From Ceratopteris richardii (Eukaryota > Streptophyta > Polypodiopsida > Polypodiales > Pteridaceae): a DNA stretch of 64,000 nt. The stretch spans positions 187,961,880 to 188,025,879 of the forward strand of contig CM035420.1 of NCBI GenBank assembly GCA_020310875.1. The letters run 5' to 3'. The notes beneath the pieces were generated by a model. It saw only the letters and a list, made by a program, of their open reading frames with translations, searched no databases and was not told where the DNA came from. Shown one piece after another: positions 1 through 11,200 of this stretch. Position 1 is the first letter of the stretch, and each line of letters opens with the position of its first letter. A program made the position numbers and the translations under genes.

Positions 1-1886
1 AGATTGACTTTGACAAAGCCTACAACAGATTGGAATGGGACTATATTTTACACTCACTAAAAGACCTCGGGTGTAGTCAGAGATTCCTCAAGATGAACTC
101 CACTCTCCTTGGCAATGCTTCAACTAAAGTCAATGTCAACGGAAAACTTTCAAAGGCAATCAAACTGAAACGATCCATCAGGCAAGGTTGCCCGTTGGAC
201 CCGCTGCTCTTTGCCATCGCCACTGAAGGACTGAGCCGACTTGTAGAGCAACAGATGGAGCTTGGTCACATAAGAGGCATCACTTTGCCACATAACTCTA
301 GGAAAATGACCATGAGGCTATTTGCGGATGACACAAATGCCTTTGTTCACAATGACGATATGAGCTTGGAAACCTTTTGGTGGTGCCTTGACACATTTTA
401 TGAACCCTCTAGATCCAGAATTAACCATACCAAGACTGCATTCAGGGCTATCAAAGGGATTCAACCCAATCTCCTCACTCTGTAGGGATGCCAAAGCATT
501 CAATTAGGTCAGGTCGTTTGCATTCTTGGTATCCCCTTGGGTTTCGGTGTTACTCTGGAACAAAGGTGGGCTTGGGTCCTTGCTAGACTTAATAATAAAC
601 TTAACTACTGGAGGGGTTTGCAAATCAATCTTTATGGCCAGGCCATGGTGATCAATACGTTCCTCATATCCTCAATCATATACTTTCTTTCTTGCTAGAG
701 ATCGAAGAATCAAGAATTAGCCAAATTAGAAAGTACTTGTAGGAACTTTCTCTAGACCGGGGACCATAATAGGAGGGGAGTGCCTAAAACCAAATGGTTC
801 ATATGCACTAGCCGAAAGGAGAATGGAGGTCTGGGTATTATGGATATTGGCAACATGGCCAATAGACTTGCGGCTAAGTGGATGATCAAGGCATGGTGCA
901 ACAGAGATTCCTCTTGGGCCACATTAATTTTCAGAAACACAAACGCGATTACTTTGGTAGGCTACCCTGGATGGAAAAACCTCGACATTCTCACCCTCCT
1001 ATTCTCTCCGATTCCAGTCTCACCCAAAGGATCGATCCTGGTAAGATCCTTATGGTTGAGCTGGAACACATTCAAACCTCACATCAAAATCAGTGAAGAT
1101 TGGAAGTGGGCTGCATGTATAAGAAAAATTGACTCTATTTGGTTCTTGATCCGAGGCATGAGAAACGTGGAGCCTTGGAATGTCTTGAGTGCCAAGAGAC
1201 TCTGGAATAAGGGATTCAAACAATGGAAGCACCTCTAGAAACAGGACACGAACAGATGGGTGGACTTTGAGGACCTTGACCCTACTACCGTGCTCACATA
1301 CGAGGAATGGAATGTTTTACTGAGCAGATGCCATGCTTGGGACCGATCTAAAATCCGATTACTTATGGGATAGGACTCTCCGAACCCAATGGGCCTTAAA
1401 TGGTATAATGGTAATCACCTCTCCAAGCTTCCATATGTTGAAGCTTGCAATGGCATTCACATCAGTATCAATAAGAAATGGTGTCTCAACTGGACGCGAC
1501 TTCGATGGGATATGAAATTTATGTCTATCTGGCACCCTCTCATTGAAAACAAAAAGTCGGTTCTCCTATGGCAAATTTTACACCGTGGAATATGGACCAA
1601 TGCAAAAGCTAACAAGATCTGTGGGGTTCCACCCTGGTGCAAGCAATGTTGCCATAGCAAAGAGGATATTGGTCACCTCTTCTTTGCTTGCCCTAAATCC
1701 CTTCGGTTATGGAGGGTCCTTGGTCATTCTTTGGGAGTCCAAGAACAAATCAATTGGAAGCAAGCCCTCATCGGTGATGTGATCGGTTGCTCGATGGCGT
1801 TGTGGAATGCGATTAGGGGAGAGATCCTTTGGAAGATTTGGCGAGAAAGATGTGCTCAAGACTTTGGCAATATCCCCAAGGAGTGA
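1..1886 (+). pseudogene. LINE ORF2 remnant: RT, connection region and zf-RVT
   Basis: Three open stretches (to 485, 780-1,238, 1,389-1,886) line up in order with the intact ORF2. The first has the RT fingers/palm motifs IRQGCPL and RLFADDTNAF, the FADD catalytic box. The last has the C-terminal zinc-binding reverse-transcriptase-associated domain (zf-RVT family), with CKQCCHSKEDIGHLFFACP. TAG or TGA codons interrupt the frame at 483-485, near 697, near 1,238 and near 1,372. In the intact relative this protein nicks target DNA and reverse transcribes the LINE RNA. Here it is a relic. Confidence 0.88.
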
Positions 1887-2108
1887 TCGATCGAGAAGTC
1901 CCTTTTCCTTCTCGGCAAAAGAATTGCTAACTATAAGAAATCCTCCCCTCCCCCCTTCAGACATCACGAAGAGCTACATTATGTTAACAACAAGCTTAAA
2001 ACCAAGTAGGCTCCACATGATGGGGATGCGAGGTTTATCAACCTCCTCTATAACTCCATGTAAGCATTGCAAGGCCTACCATGAAGGCTATGGTAGATCA
2101 TCCGAATG
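1..2108 (+). mobile_element. LINE (L1 clade), decayed copy A1, 5' part outside the window
   Basis: The sequence runs parallel to the intact LINE ORF2 at 53,035-56,859, starting inside the reverse transcriptase (compare 54,808) and continuing to the C-terminus near 2,065. A short non-coding tail follows to about 2,108. The copy has many in-frame stops and is dead. Its 3' end differs from the usual LINE tail in this window: it ends in a CATGTAAGC-type sequence, as at 60,925, and not in the GCCATCTAAACTCTG tail. I therefore call it subfamily A. A LINE-B 3' fragment follows directly. Confidence 0.9.
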
Positions 2109-2372
2109 AAAATTAGTCTTCAAGAATATATCAGTTGGAAGCCAGGTCTACTGGGAGATGCGAGCGGTTGCTCTACGACTCTCCGGAATGCTCGAAACTC
2201 TAGTTGATTGAGTATTCACTATTCCTCCTTGGCAAAAGAATCGCTAATTATAAGAAACCTCCCCTTTTTTTAGGAATCATCAAGTATTGCTTTTCATCAA
2301 GAACACATTGTATCCATGTGGGCCCCGCATCAGGGTGATGAGTGACCGATTAATCTTTTTCTTGTAGTCATC
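2109..2372 (+). mobile_element. LINE-B 3' fragment, left part (host of the nested LTR elements)
   Basis: From AATGAAAATTAGTC onward this matches the end of LINE ORF2 (compare 56,526-56,850 and 60,956-61,290). It is interrupted at 2,372, just before the expected CATCTAAACTCTGTAAAAG tail. That missing tail reappears at 21,894, so about 19.5 kb of LTR elements sit inside this LINE. The fragment is 5'-truncated, as is usual for LINE insertions, and carries stops. Confidence 0.88.
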
Positions 2373-3064
2373 TGTCAGGGGAGCACTAGATTGTGCTCTC
2401 TGACTATAGTAGACAAGATTTCCAAAATACACTTATGATTACAAGAACACCCATGTAGGGCGAACAATACAAGAAGATGTAACCGATACAAGACGTCCCA
2501 CAACCTGGGACCAATAGGTATGGAAAACTGGACTAGAGATGATACAGGAGATCTCACAACCTGGGATCATAAGTATGAGACAAGATATCTGGATTACGAG
2601 AACTCCCTTTTGGAAGATGAACTGGATACACGAAAGAACTCGACAGGATCTCATACTACGAGATTACAAGGGGACAAGATAGGATGTCCAAGAACTACAC
2701 TAGAACAAGGAACAAGACAAGAACTAGAACTGGAACTTGAAGAGTACTTACTTGGCGGTCACGACTCCTTGAGCTCCCAAGACTGGTATTGGCAAGACTC
2801 ATTATGAATGTGGCCAACCCCTCCTTATATAGGTTTCCAAAGGTGGTTTCCAAGGGTGGTTGCGACTTGATCATATCATCATGATATCATCGACTCGAAA
2901 CATGGTCTCTAGATGTCAGAATCAAGCAAGAAGATAGTCGATCTTAGGGTTTTGGCACATTCCCGACGTGATGGAAGCATTAGTTTCCCAAATTTTGAAC
3001 CAATCATGAGATATAGGATTCACATGGAATTTGAGATTCAAGATGATTTCCTTTGTCCATGACA
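2373..3064 (-). repeat. 3' LTR of the outer gag-only element
   Basis: It pairs with 21,197-21,893; by eye about 50-60 differences in roughly 690 bp, mostly transitions. On the minus strand it begins TGTCATGG and ends CCTGACA, so TG...CA termini are kept. A TATA-like TATATAAGG lies at 2,823-2,831 (minus strand). A short purine stretch GAGAGGGA just outside, near 3,069-3,076, could be the polypurine tract. Confidence 0.88.
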
Positions 3065-3197
3065 TTACGTCCCTCTCAAGCGAGGAGTTCCATGAGGAGC
3101 GGTTATCTGACTCTGAGATCTACTAGAACTTGAATCTTCATAGCTCTTGGTCTTTGTAGAGTTCTTGATATGTGGTACTCGAACATGATGATGATAG
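3065..3197 (-). other. Remnant interior of the outer element next to its 3' LTR
   Basis: About 130 bp between the outer LTR and the ATATC target duplication of the inner element. On the minus strand it continues the interior interrupted at 20,091. I see no pol motif in it. Confidence 0.6.
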
Positions 3198-3202
3198 ATA
3201 TC
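3198..3202. repeat. Target-site duplication ATATC, left
   Basis: ATATC at 3,198-3,202 is repeated exactly at 20,091-20,095, directly flanking the inner element's LTRs. Five-base duplications are normal for Ty3 and copia integrases. Confidence 0.93.
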
Positions 3203-3783
3203 TATAGCTCAGTGATGAGTAGCACCTCCTTTAATGTCAATCCGGGAAGACATGAGGATGGTATGAAGACCTCGAGCAAGTGAAGGCACAAATGTGTGAG
3301 TGAGAAGCACACTAACATGCACACACATACACACACACGCGCACACACGGCAAGAACAAAGAGAGTAAGACAATGGAATCACTTCTATTGCAACAAAGTT
3401 CTCATACAAGCTCAAAACTACAAGAAGCTACCCCCAAAAATGAGCTCTCTAGCTCTATTTATAGTTTTTGACTAGCTTTGGCCCTGTCCAGACCTAGTGT
3501 CCGGCATAGTTAAAAATTAGGTTCCAGGGCTTATTTGAGGGCTCAAACGAGGTCTAAAAAATACGAAAATCGGTAGGCAACTACTTCTAAGGCTCCTCAA
3601 GCTCAAGGACTCCTCGGCTTGTACAAAATGGAGCTACAAAAAGGTGAAAATGGTATTTACAGGGGTTTTTAGTGATGAGAATCACTTTTAAATGGTGTAA
3701 GGGTTTTGAAAACAATAAAGGGTTGCCTTAGTGCTAGATCTGCTTGTATGCTCGTACTTGCCTCTTCTCGTATACTGCGAACA
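3203..3783 (-). repeat. 3' LTR of the 16.9-kb element
   Basis: It matches 19,518-20,090 with about seven substitutions and an 8-bp difference in a CA-rich stretch near 3,322-3,340. On the minus strand it runs from TGTTCGCAG to GAGCTATA; the other LTR ends TACA, so the last CA is mutated here. A TATAAATA box lies at 3,456-3,463 on the minus strand. Confidence 0.95.
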
Positions 3784-3797
3784 CTCTCCCCCCCTAG
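3784..3797 (-). promoter_or_regulatory. Polypurine tract of the 16.9-kb element
   Basis: On the minus strand the bases next to the 3' LTR read CTAGGGGGGGAGAG. A purine run abutting the LTR is the expected second-strand primer. The ORF Y stop codon overlaps it. Confidence 0.85.
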
Positions 3798-5926
3798 CGT
3801 CTGTCGCCTCTGACAGACCTTTGATCTGCGGTTTGGTCAATATCGTCCTGGAGAATGTCAGCTGCCACATCATGTTCTTTGATTCGTAGCCCTCGGATCA
3901 GGTCTCTCTGAAGGGTATCCCAATTGACTGCACCCGGTATGTCCGGTTGTGGCGTTGTGTAGAGTTCTGAGTGCATCGTTTGTTCGCATGCAAAGAGGTG
4001 TAACAAATGGGTGGGCCTTGGCGCGAACACCTCTGAGTGTGCTTCCCAGAACCCTGTGGTGAACATATCATCGAAAGTTTGCTTATAGCAGGCAGGGAGA
4101 TATCTGATGCGTGCGTGCCATGCATAAGCAATGCGTATGCTCGGGGTGGTGCTCATATCATATAGCAGGTCATAATTACCATTAACAAACCCGAGAATCG
4201 GAGGCTGAATATGGCATACATTGCGGAAAGTTTTGAGCACAACCTGCATCATATCGAATATCTTGAGCATCATCTGGGCAACTACATCTGGCATGGGGTG
4301 GAGGCGTGGCATCCAATGTCTGATGGTTGCTATCATGTATGATACTGTGGGGATGCCGGTTGGGGGTGCAATGGCGGGGTAATTGAGCCATTCTCTACAG
4401 TTTACATTGTTCTGAACCTTGATGGCGAAGGCTTTCCATGATCTTCTTCTTTGTACTGGCCCATAACAAGGGTTATACTTCAACTGCATGGGAGCGTGAT
4501 CCCATGTTCTAAGCATTTCCGGGTATGTTTCAAGTAATCTTTGTCTCCAAGTAGGTTGGAATATCGCCCCTTTTCTGGCTGCCTCTGGTATATCTTCTGG
4601 TTCGAACTGGGTGGCGAAAGTAGGGCACTTGTTGGTGACTCTTTTGATCTCTGCGTTGTAGTCGGCCAACAATACAAAATATGGTTTATATTGTAATTCT
4701 GAGCTTGTGATGAGTCGTCTAGGAGCAAGGTGCCTGAAATACTCAGATTGAAGTATGGTTTCCTCAATGGCCTTCATTGCTAGCATCTGAGTGGAGACAT
4801 GTTCCTGATGAGTTTTCCCCATTTCTTCTACTTGTTTCATCCAGGCTGATGGGGGTTCCTCATAGGTATCTTGCCCTTCCTCCGTGATTCGTCCTCCTGG
4901 AAGTGGTTGAGGCTCATAGTTCTCTTCAAATGCTTCCTCCACTGGAATAATAACTGCTTCTTCTTCTATGGGTTGCTCAGGTGGGGAAGGAGGTCGTTCA
5001 TATTGTAACAACTTGATTTTCAACTCTGCAATCTGTTGCCGTAGCTCAAGTACCTCACTGTTCGTTGAAGGTTTAGGTTCTGGCGAAGTAGCAGCATCGA
5101 CCGTCTCTTTAGGTGTGGGTGGGTGTGTTGTCGGTACTTTGGATCCTTGTAATTCCTTTATCTGATCTGCCAACTGATCATGGGCTTCCAAGAGGGTTGC
5201 ATAACCTTCTAAAATCTGTTGAATATGCTCTGAGGGGACAGCTTGGAATTTTGCAGGGTCTATAGGTGCTCCCAGGGTGTTTTCCATGGCCGCTTCTATG
5301 TTCTCCTGGTTTTGTTGTTGTAGCCTTCGGTTCTCTTCTTGAGCCGCTGCTAGATGACGACGTAGTAGGGCCATATTACGTTGAAGTCTCGCATTGCGGC
5401 CCATTTGTTCTCTGAGTTGTTCGTCCATAGCTTTGCCTGTCTCTGCATACTTAGCTTCAAGTTGTGTCTTCGATTGTTGGAGGTCAGTCACCTGGTGTTG
5501 TAGTGCTGTATTACCTAGTTCCAAGGCATCGACTCGTGCCTGGAGTTGAGCCGAGAGATTGCAAAGCTCTGTGTTATTTTCTTTTAATAGCTTATACTCT
5601 TGCTTAAGCTGAGTGGCCGCTTCAACCATGGTGTCTAGTGCATTACTAAATGATGTGGATGCATGGGTAGAGGTGGAACATGCAAAGGGTCGGGAAATGG
5701 GGAAGGGAAAAGTGGATGATGTGCCTATGAGTGAAGTGAGATGTGATGATGGTGGAACAGACGTGGTGGTGGGTGCTCCTGTGGATGGTGAAATATCCAT
5801 GGGATCGGATGTGATAGTGTGTAAAGTGTGAATTGTGAATATGGGAACGGTAGGTGGTGTGTTAGTGGTGGCAGTGAATGTGGGGGAGTGGGGTTGGGGA
5901 AGGGACTTTTTATTATAATTCTCAAC
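3794..5926 (-). CDS. ORF Y: coiled-coil protein of unknown function, 3' of pol
   Basis: The ATG at 5,800 gives 668 residues. The same frame is open upstream to 5,926, directly after the TAA that ends ORF X, so the start is not certain. Residues about 55-185 form a long heptad-rich, Gln/Leu/Glu-rich coiled coil (for example LRRHLAAAQEENRRLQQQN). A Pro/Glu-rich linker follows, then a C-terminal half of about 330 residues rich in Trp, His and Met, with WMKQVEEM, WRQRLLETYPEMLRTWDH and IATIRHWMPRLHPMP. I see no signal peptide, membrane segment, protease or polymerase motif, so it is not evidently an envelope protein despite its env-like position. I do not recognise the family. It ends inside the polypurine tract. 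Confidence 0.75.
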   Translation of the reverse strand, partial: VENYNKKSLPQPHSPTFTATTNTPPTVPIFTIHTLHTITSDPMDISPSTGAPTTTSVPPSSHLTSLIGTSSTFPFPISRPFACSTSTHASTSFSNALDTMVEAATQLKQEYKLLKENNTELCNLSAQLQARVDALELGNTALQHQVTDLQQSKTQLEAKYAETGKAMDEQLREQMGRNARLQRNMALLRRHLAAAQEENRRLQQQNQENIEAAMENTLGAPIDPAKFQAVPSEHIQQILEGYATLLEAHDQLADQIKELQGSKVPTTHPPTPKETVDAATSPEPKPSTNSEVLELRQQIAELKIKLLQYERPPSPPEQPIEEEAVIIPVEEAFEENYEPQPLPGGRITEEGQDTYEEPPSAWMKQVEEMGKTHQEHVSTQMLAMKAIEETILQSEYFRHLAPRRLITSSELQYKPYFVLLADYNAEIKRVTNKCPTFATQFEPEDIPEAARKGAIFQPTWRQRLLETYPEMLRTWDHAPMQLKYNPCYGPVQRRRSWKAFAIKVQNNVNCREWLNYPAIAPPTGIPTVSYMIATIRHWMPRLHPMPDVVAQMMLKIFDMMQVVLKTFRNVCHIQPPILGFVNGNYDLLYDMSTTPSIRIAYAWHARIRYLPACYKQTFDDMFTTGFWEAHSEVFAPRPTHLLHLFACEQTMHSELYTTPQPDIPGAVNWDTLQRDLIRGLRIKEHDVAADILQDDIDQTADQRSVRGDRR

Positions 5927-8047
5927 TTATTGGAGTATATTTACAAGGTTTGTCCAGAATGATGGTTGGGTGATTTGGGTTGATTCTGAGGGGGTTAACA
6001 GGGGTACAGTGGGTAGGGGTTGGGAGGAAGGAACTGTGTCGGTGAATGGAAAAGGTTGGGATAAGGTTTGGCTAGTGGCAAGTGGTTGTCCCAGGGCGGG
6101 GAGATAAGAGGGGTGACCTATTATGGTTTGATCGGTGGCAGGATGACATGTGTGGGGTTCAAAAATTTGGGCAGAAGTGATGGCTGTGGGTAAAGGGAAG
6201 GCGGTAGAAAAGGAGGTGTGTACATTGGTTTCACCATGGGTGGATATTGGTTGTTCGGAAAGACTCATGGAAAAGGGTTCTGAAGGCTGGCTGGGAGGTG
6301 ATGGCAGAGGTGGTGAATGTGTATTTACATCTGGTTCGTCACTGGGACTAGGGCTAACCATCTGAACATCTTCTGTCATTGAAGTAGGCAATACGGTAGA
6401 TACCTCCATTTGAATCATCTTTCCCCGCCGTGGCCTTGTATCTATCCTTCTTTGATCATAAGTAGGGTTCGCCTGATAGACCAATGTTCTCATGGCTTCC
6501 CCGATGCCACAGGTGTCGGCCAAAAGGTTCAACAATTCTACAAAATGTGGGTCGATGTTCTCCGATTGCAACATGTGGTTTACTAGGGCTCGATTCGCTT
6601 CTTCTGACATCTTGTGTCTCCTTTGCACCTGCTTGATTGTCCGGTATAGTCTTTTGAGTTGTGCGGTATAGGCAGGGGCTTCCTCTTCACTGTCTTCTGG
6701 TTCATTTCTTTGTGCACCTTCCTGAACTTGTGTGTTTGGGTCATGAGGATGTTGTGCCACCTCTTCCCCATGTACTCTGCTTGTCTCGCCCCGTGGCTGT
6801 TCTCTTTGGACTGATGCTCCCGGATCAACATTGTCAGGGGAACCTTCACTGTCTGATAGGTGGACCGTCTGCAGGAATCTTTCAAAATCAAAGTTTTGAT
6901 CCTCTGTGAAGGTGGCCATAGATGCAAACTCTGCATCGGTAGGTAGTGGAGGGGCGGATGGAGCGGGTTGTACCACATCCCCAGCTTGAACTCCTTGAAG
7001 ATGGATCGTGAAAGGTGCGACCTGAGCTTCTCGTCTGGGGGAAGCTTCGGTCGTGGCTTCGTGAGGGATCATTACCTGGGAGAGCGATCCACGCATTCGT
7101 TTTGCAGGCTGGCTCCTTGACTTCCGCCCTTTGAACAACTCTAGTTGTGCATATTTTAGGGCTCTGGCAACCGGCACATCATATGCAAGACATCGATAGA
7201 TAATTCTTGTAAGTGCACAACAGCCATGTAAAGTAGGCTTCCTCACTCCCCGCTTGCCTGCCTCATACACTTGGTCCAAGATCCATACAGGCATCTTAAT
7301 GGGCAAGCTTCCAGTCTCTGCTAGATATAACCCATACCATATTTTCTTGTGAGGTTGGGTGAAACGGTCCTGAGCTGGGAATGCGAAGTGTTGGAGGCAC
7401 ATCCGCAATGGTATGGCGATGTTGGGGGTGAGGGCGCACATTTCTTTTAGCTTCTTGATTCTGTTGCTTTTCATCGACTCAGGTATCAATGGGTCGCGGT
7501 CAGAAGGTACATGCGTGCCATACATCTGAAGTGCTTCCCTGATTAAAGTAACATTCAATTCGAACTTCCTCATTTCCTCCAGATTTGACAAGGAGGGCAC
7601 CCAGAATGTGCCTGAATGATCTTTATCACCTGTCGGCTTCAGTGTGGCAATTAGGTAGTAGCACCTGAGGAAATCGGGTTTAGGTAGAGCTGCACTAAAA
7701 TAAGTTTGTAATCCTGCTTTTTGCCAGATATCTTGAAGTGGAGCTGCATTCTGTAAGGTTTCGAATTCTCTTGAAAAGAACTAGAAGGTCCACCACACTC
7801 CTCCACACTCCATCTTGGACTCCCATATATGATCTGCGTCTCCCAAGTCTCCTAGCATTTCATTGAACCAATGAGAGTGCCCTTTTACTCTTTCGGTTAG
7901 GCCATTTGGTGGATCTGGAATAGGAATTCTCTGCACATTCACGAACTCTTCAGGCCGAGCTGTTGGTGGGGCCTCCACCGGCATGGCATCCCAATTGATT
8001 TGAGCACCAGAGCCTGCCTGAGAGCTTGTGCCTGCTACTGCTTCCAT
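5927..8047 (-). pseudogene. ORF X: unknown retroelement protein, one in-frame stop
   Basis: This is a 706-codon frame from the ATG at 8,047 to a TAA at 5,927-5,929, with a single TAG at 7,781-7,783 (codon 89). An in-frame stop at 8,087-8,089 supports this start. Residues about 85-330 look globular, with HWFNEMLGDLGD, VTLIREALQMYG and PTLHGCCALTRIIYRCL. The remainder is Ser/Pro/Thr/Gln-rich and probably disordered. The arrangement loosely recalls ATHILA ORF-1 or 'plant transposon protein' families, but I cannot confirm that. It shares frame with ORF Y, so one stop at each of two places is all that interrupts 8,047-3,794. Confidence 0.65.
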
Positions 8048-8257
8048 GGGAATCGGGTGCTTATCTGCTAGAAGAAGAAAGGCACATTAGTGTTGCATAG
8101 GAAACAGGATGTAATGGTGTTCCCTTCACAATACTAACATGACAATCCCGAAGGTTAGTGGTCAGAGATGAAGTGCTTGTGATAGGTGTGAGTGGTGATT
8201 AGAGGTCAGTATCATCCTAGATGCCTACTTTGGTTATGCAGTGGACTCGGAATGCAC
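8048..8257 (-). other. Spacer between pol and ORF X
   Basis: About 210 bp with stops in the pol frame, for example at 8,087-8,089. This separates the two long frames of the element. No motif is recognised; a subgenomic promoter, splice acceptor or IRES here would be speculation. Confidence 0.5.
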
Positions 8258-11200
8258 CTATGTCAGAGTGGATGGATTTACAAAAATTGGGTCAGGGGGT
8301 TTGATACATGGTTTAGGTCTCCAAACTTTGATAGGGGATTCGTAGCTCTTAGAGCTAAAGACAGGCAACGGTTTATGAACTAGGTTGTGATGGATTTGGG
8401 ACCTTTTGGGTACCCATTTCCAGGCATTCCTCGATGTGACTGAGTGTGGGTCAGAGTGGTTTTTAGGTAGAGTTCCTGCATTGTTAGTCGAGCGGACTTG
8501 AGAGTGTTGAATTATGCCAGTAACTAGAGTTGGAGCTATTTGGGCTCGTAAACAGGCCTTGGGCACCCATATGTGTCTAGCATTGGGGCTAGCCTTCCTT
8601 GACCGCTTAGGGACCCAAATAGATGTGGTGTGCCTAGGAGGTTTCCTAGGGTACTCCTTCACTTGTGTCCGTGATGGTGTGGCTTGTTTGTTGTCTCCTC
8701 GGGAGTCTGCTATTAGAGTGGTGGGTTTTCCATCCTTGCGTATCCAGATCTGCTTCGCGCCATGAGGTGCTCCGTGTTGCACGGGTTGGCGCTCCTGCCT
8801 CTTGATCAGCGGCCTCCTTCGTGTCGAGTGATGTTCGGTCTGCCCGTTTAGAATCTTCTTTGGATCAGTTAGGAACTCCTTATTGGCTCCTGTACCTTCA
8901 GTAAGATTGACAATCCTCTGCACCATAGAAGTTTGGACAAGAACAACCTTGTTATCTTCATGTGGATTCCTCGAGGGACCAGGAGTTGGTGCCTGTTCTA
9001 TTGGTTTGAGTGCTTGATTTTCTAATTCAATCGTGAGACGGATTTGGCCTACCCAAGCCTGAAGAAGTCCACTTCTTAGGTTGAGGTTGACTGCGTGATC
9101 ATAGATCCAGTCTTGGCCTAAGACAAGAGGTTCGGTCAGATCCTCGTCTTCACACACTAGCACTTTTGCTGGCATGAGGACCTCTTGTATGTAGAGGGGA
9201 AGATCCACCTCTCCCATGAAAGGGGTTTCAACACCTCCTAATCCTATCAGATATGCTTCTAGGGGTTTTACCTCCAATTGCAGCGGCTGGCAATAAGAAA
9301 GCCGAACTGCACTTGTGGCTTCTCCTGAATCAATTAAAGCTCTCACGCTTGTTGTGCTGTCTCTTTGTCCTATTTCTAGGGTCACAAAAGGTCGTCGATC
9401 CACTATCTTATGGGTACGTTCACCTGAAGCCTCACACATGGCCATGTGATAGCCTGGAGACTCTTGAGTGTCAATCATAGGCTGATCCCTCCCTTGTCTC
9501 CTCAACTTCATTCGTCTGATGCGCTCTAAGGCCTCTGCCTGTGCTTCTTCTCGAATTCCTTTTTCCTCCTCTTTACGTTGCTTAGCAGTATTGAGTCGAC
9601 TTAGCATTTCCTCTGTGAGGGGTTCCTGATACAGCTTGACTCTGCATCCGCTAATATAGTTTGGGAGAACATCACCCTCCAAAGTGGCTAGTTGTATTGC
9701 TCCACTCGTGGAGATCCTATTGATGATCATAGGTCCGTAGCCTCTCTTTTCTAGCTTCCTTGCGTGTTGTTTCAATGTGTAGACTAAAACTAGATCTCCT
9801 GCTTTCAAGCCCTTATCCTTCACATGGGCATCAAAGTATGCCTTCTGTCTCTTCTTAGCTGCATATATCCCTGCAGCTGCTCTCAGTCTTGTTTCTCCTA
9901 ATCGTTCAAGGTCAAAAAGTCTAGAGGAGAGTTCATGACCCGTCCATTCGTGCTCTTGTGCTACTTTCAATGTAGGTATTAAGAAGTCCAACGGTAGCAC
10001 TGCGTTTTGGCCAAATACCATCTGAAAGGGGGTGGCTTGGAGTACCGTTTTGTAGGCGACTCGGTATGCCCAAACAACATGGTGTAGCTGTTTGTCCCAA
10101 TCAGAGCGTTTATTGTTCACTAATTTTGTCAATACATTGCATAGGATCTTATTGGTGCTTTCGGCTTGCCCATTGGCTTGAGGGTGATAGGGGGCAGACT
10201 TCTTATGCACTACCAAGAATTCTTGGAGCAGATTTTCAATAACTTCATTCAAGAAGTGAGTGCCTCTATCACTAACTAGCTCTATAGGTAGCCCGTATCT
10301 TGTGAATACATTCTCAAACAAGAATTTAGCAGTTGTCTGAGCGTCGTTCTTCGTTGTGGCTTTTACCTCTACCCACTTGGTTAGATAGTCTGTGGCAACG
10401 ATGATATACTCAGCATGGGAACCCTTAGCTGGGGGATTGATAGGACCTACAAAGTCTATTCCCCACTTAGAGAATGCACGTCCGCCCATCATAGGCTTCA
10501 GTGGCATCTCATCTCTGCGTATAGGATACTGGGTTCGCTGACAAATCTCACACCTCTTCACATAGGTATGTGCGTCCATGTGAAGGGTGGGCCACCAAAA
10601 TCCTGCAAATAGGATTGCTTTGATCACCCTATCTGGACCAAAGTGTCCTCTTGCTACACCCTGGTGAGCAGTTTCCAAGATCTTTAGATATTCATTCTCA
10701 TGAACACATAGTCTCAGGTAACCATCTTTTCCGCGCTTGTATAGATTATCACCAATGAGTGAGTAATCTAGGGCCTCTTGTTCTAAACTTCTTTGCCTCG
10801 TCAGGGTCATATCTTGAGGGAATGTTTTTGTCCTCAGAAACGCCACTAGTGGCTCGCTCCAATCTGGCACTAGAGACACGCGATAAAGGGTGGCATGTTC
10901 CACTGGTGGCTTTGTGCGACAAATTGGGCATTCCTTGCACATTCTATGGACTTCTGCTTCCATCGTTGTCCAGTACACTCCAAATCTCCTCAATGTTTGT
11001 AGGGTTCGTTGTTTTGAGTAGTGTTGCTCTAATGCACCTACATGTGCTAATTGCAACCACTTCGCATGCTCGTCCTCTTCCACACAACAAGCCAAGATCC
11101 CTTGATCCGTGTGCTTGTACATACTTCCTGCCATGATGTGATACTTTTGGGCTTTTACTACCTCTCTATCCTGTGTGGCCATTACTGAGTGGTTAGGCCC

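Noticed and set aside
3794..5926. ORF Y as an envelope gene
   Set aside because: The position fits, but no signal peptide, membrane segment or fusion-like motif is visible. A coiled coil alone is not enough.
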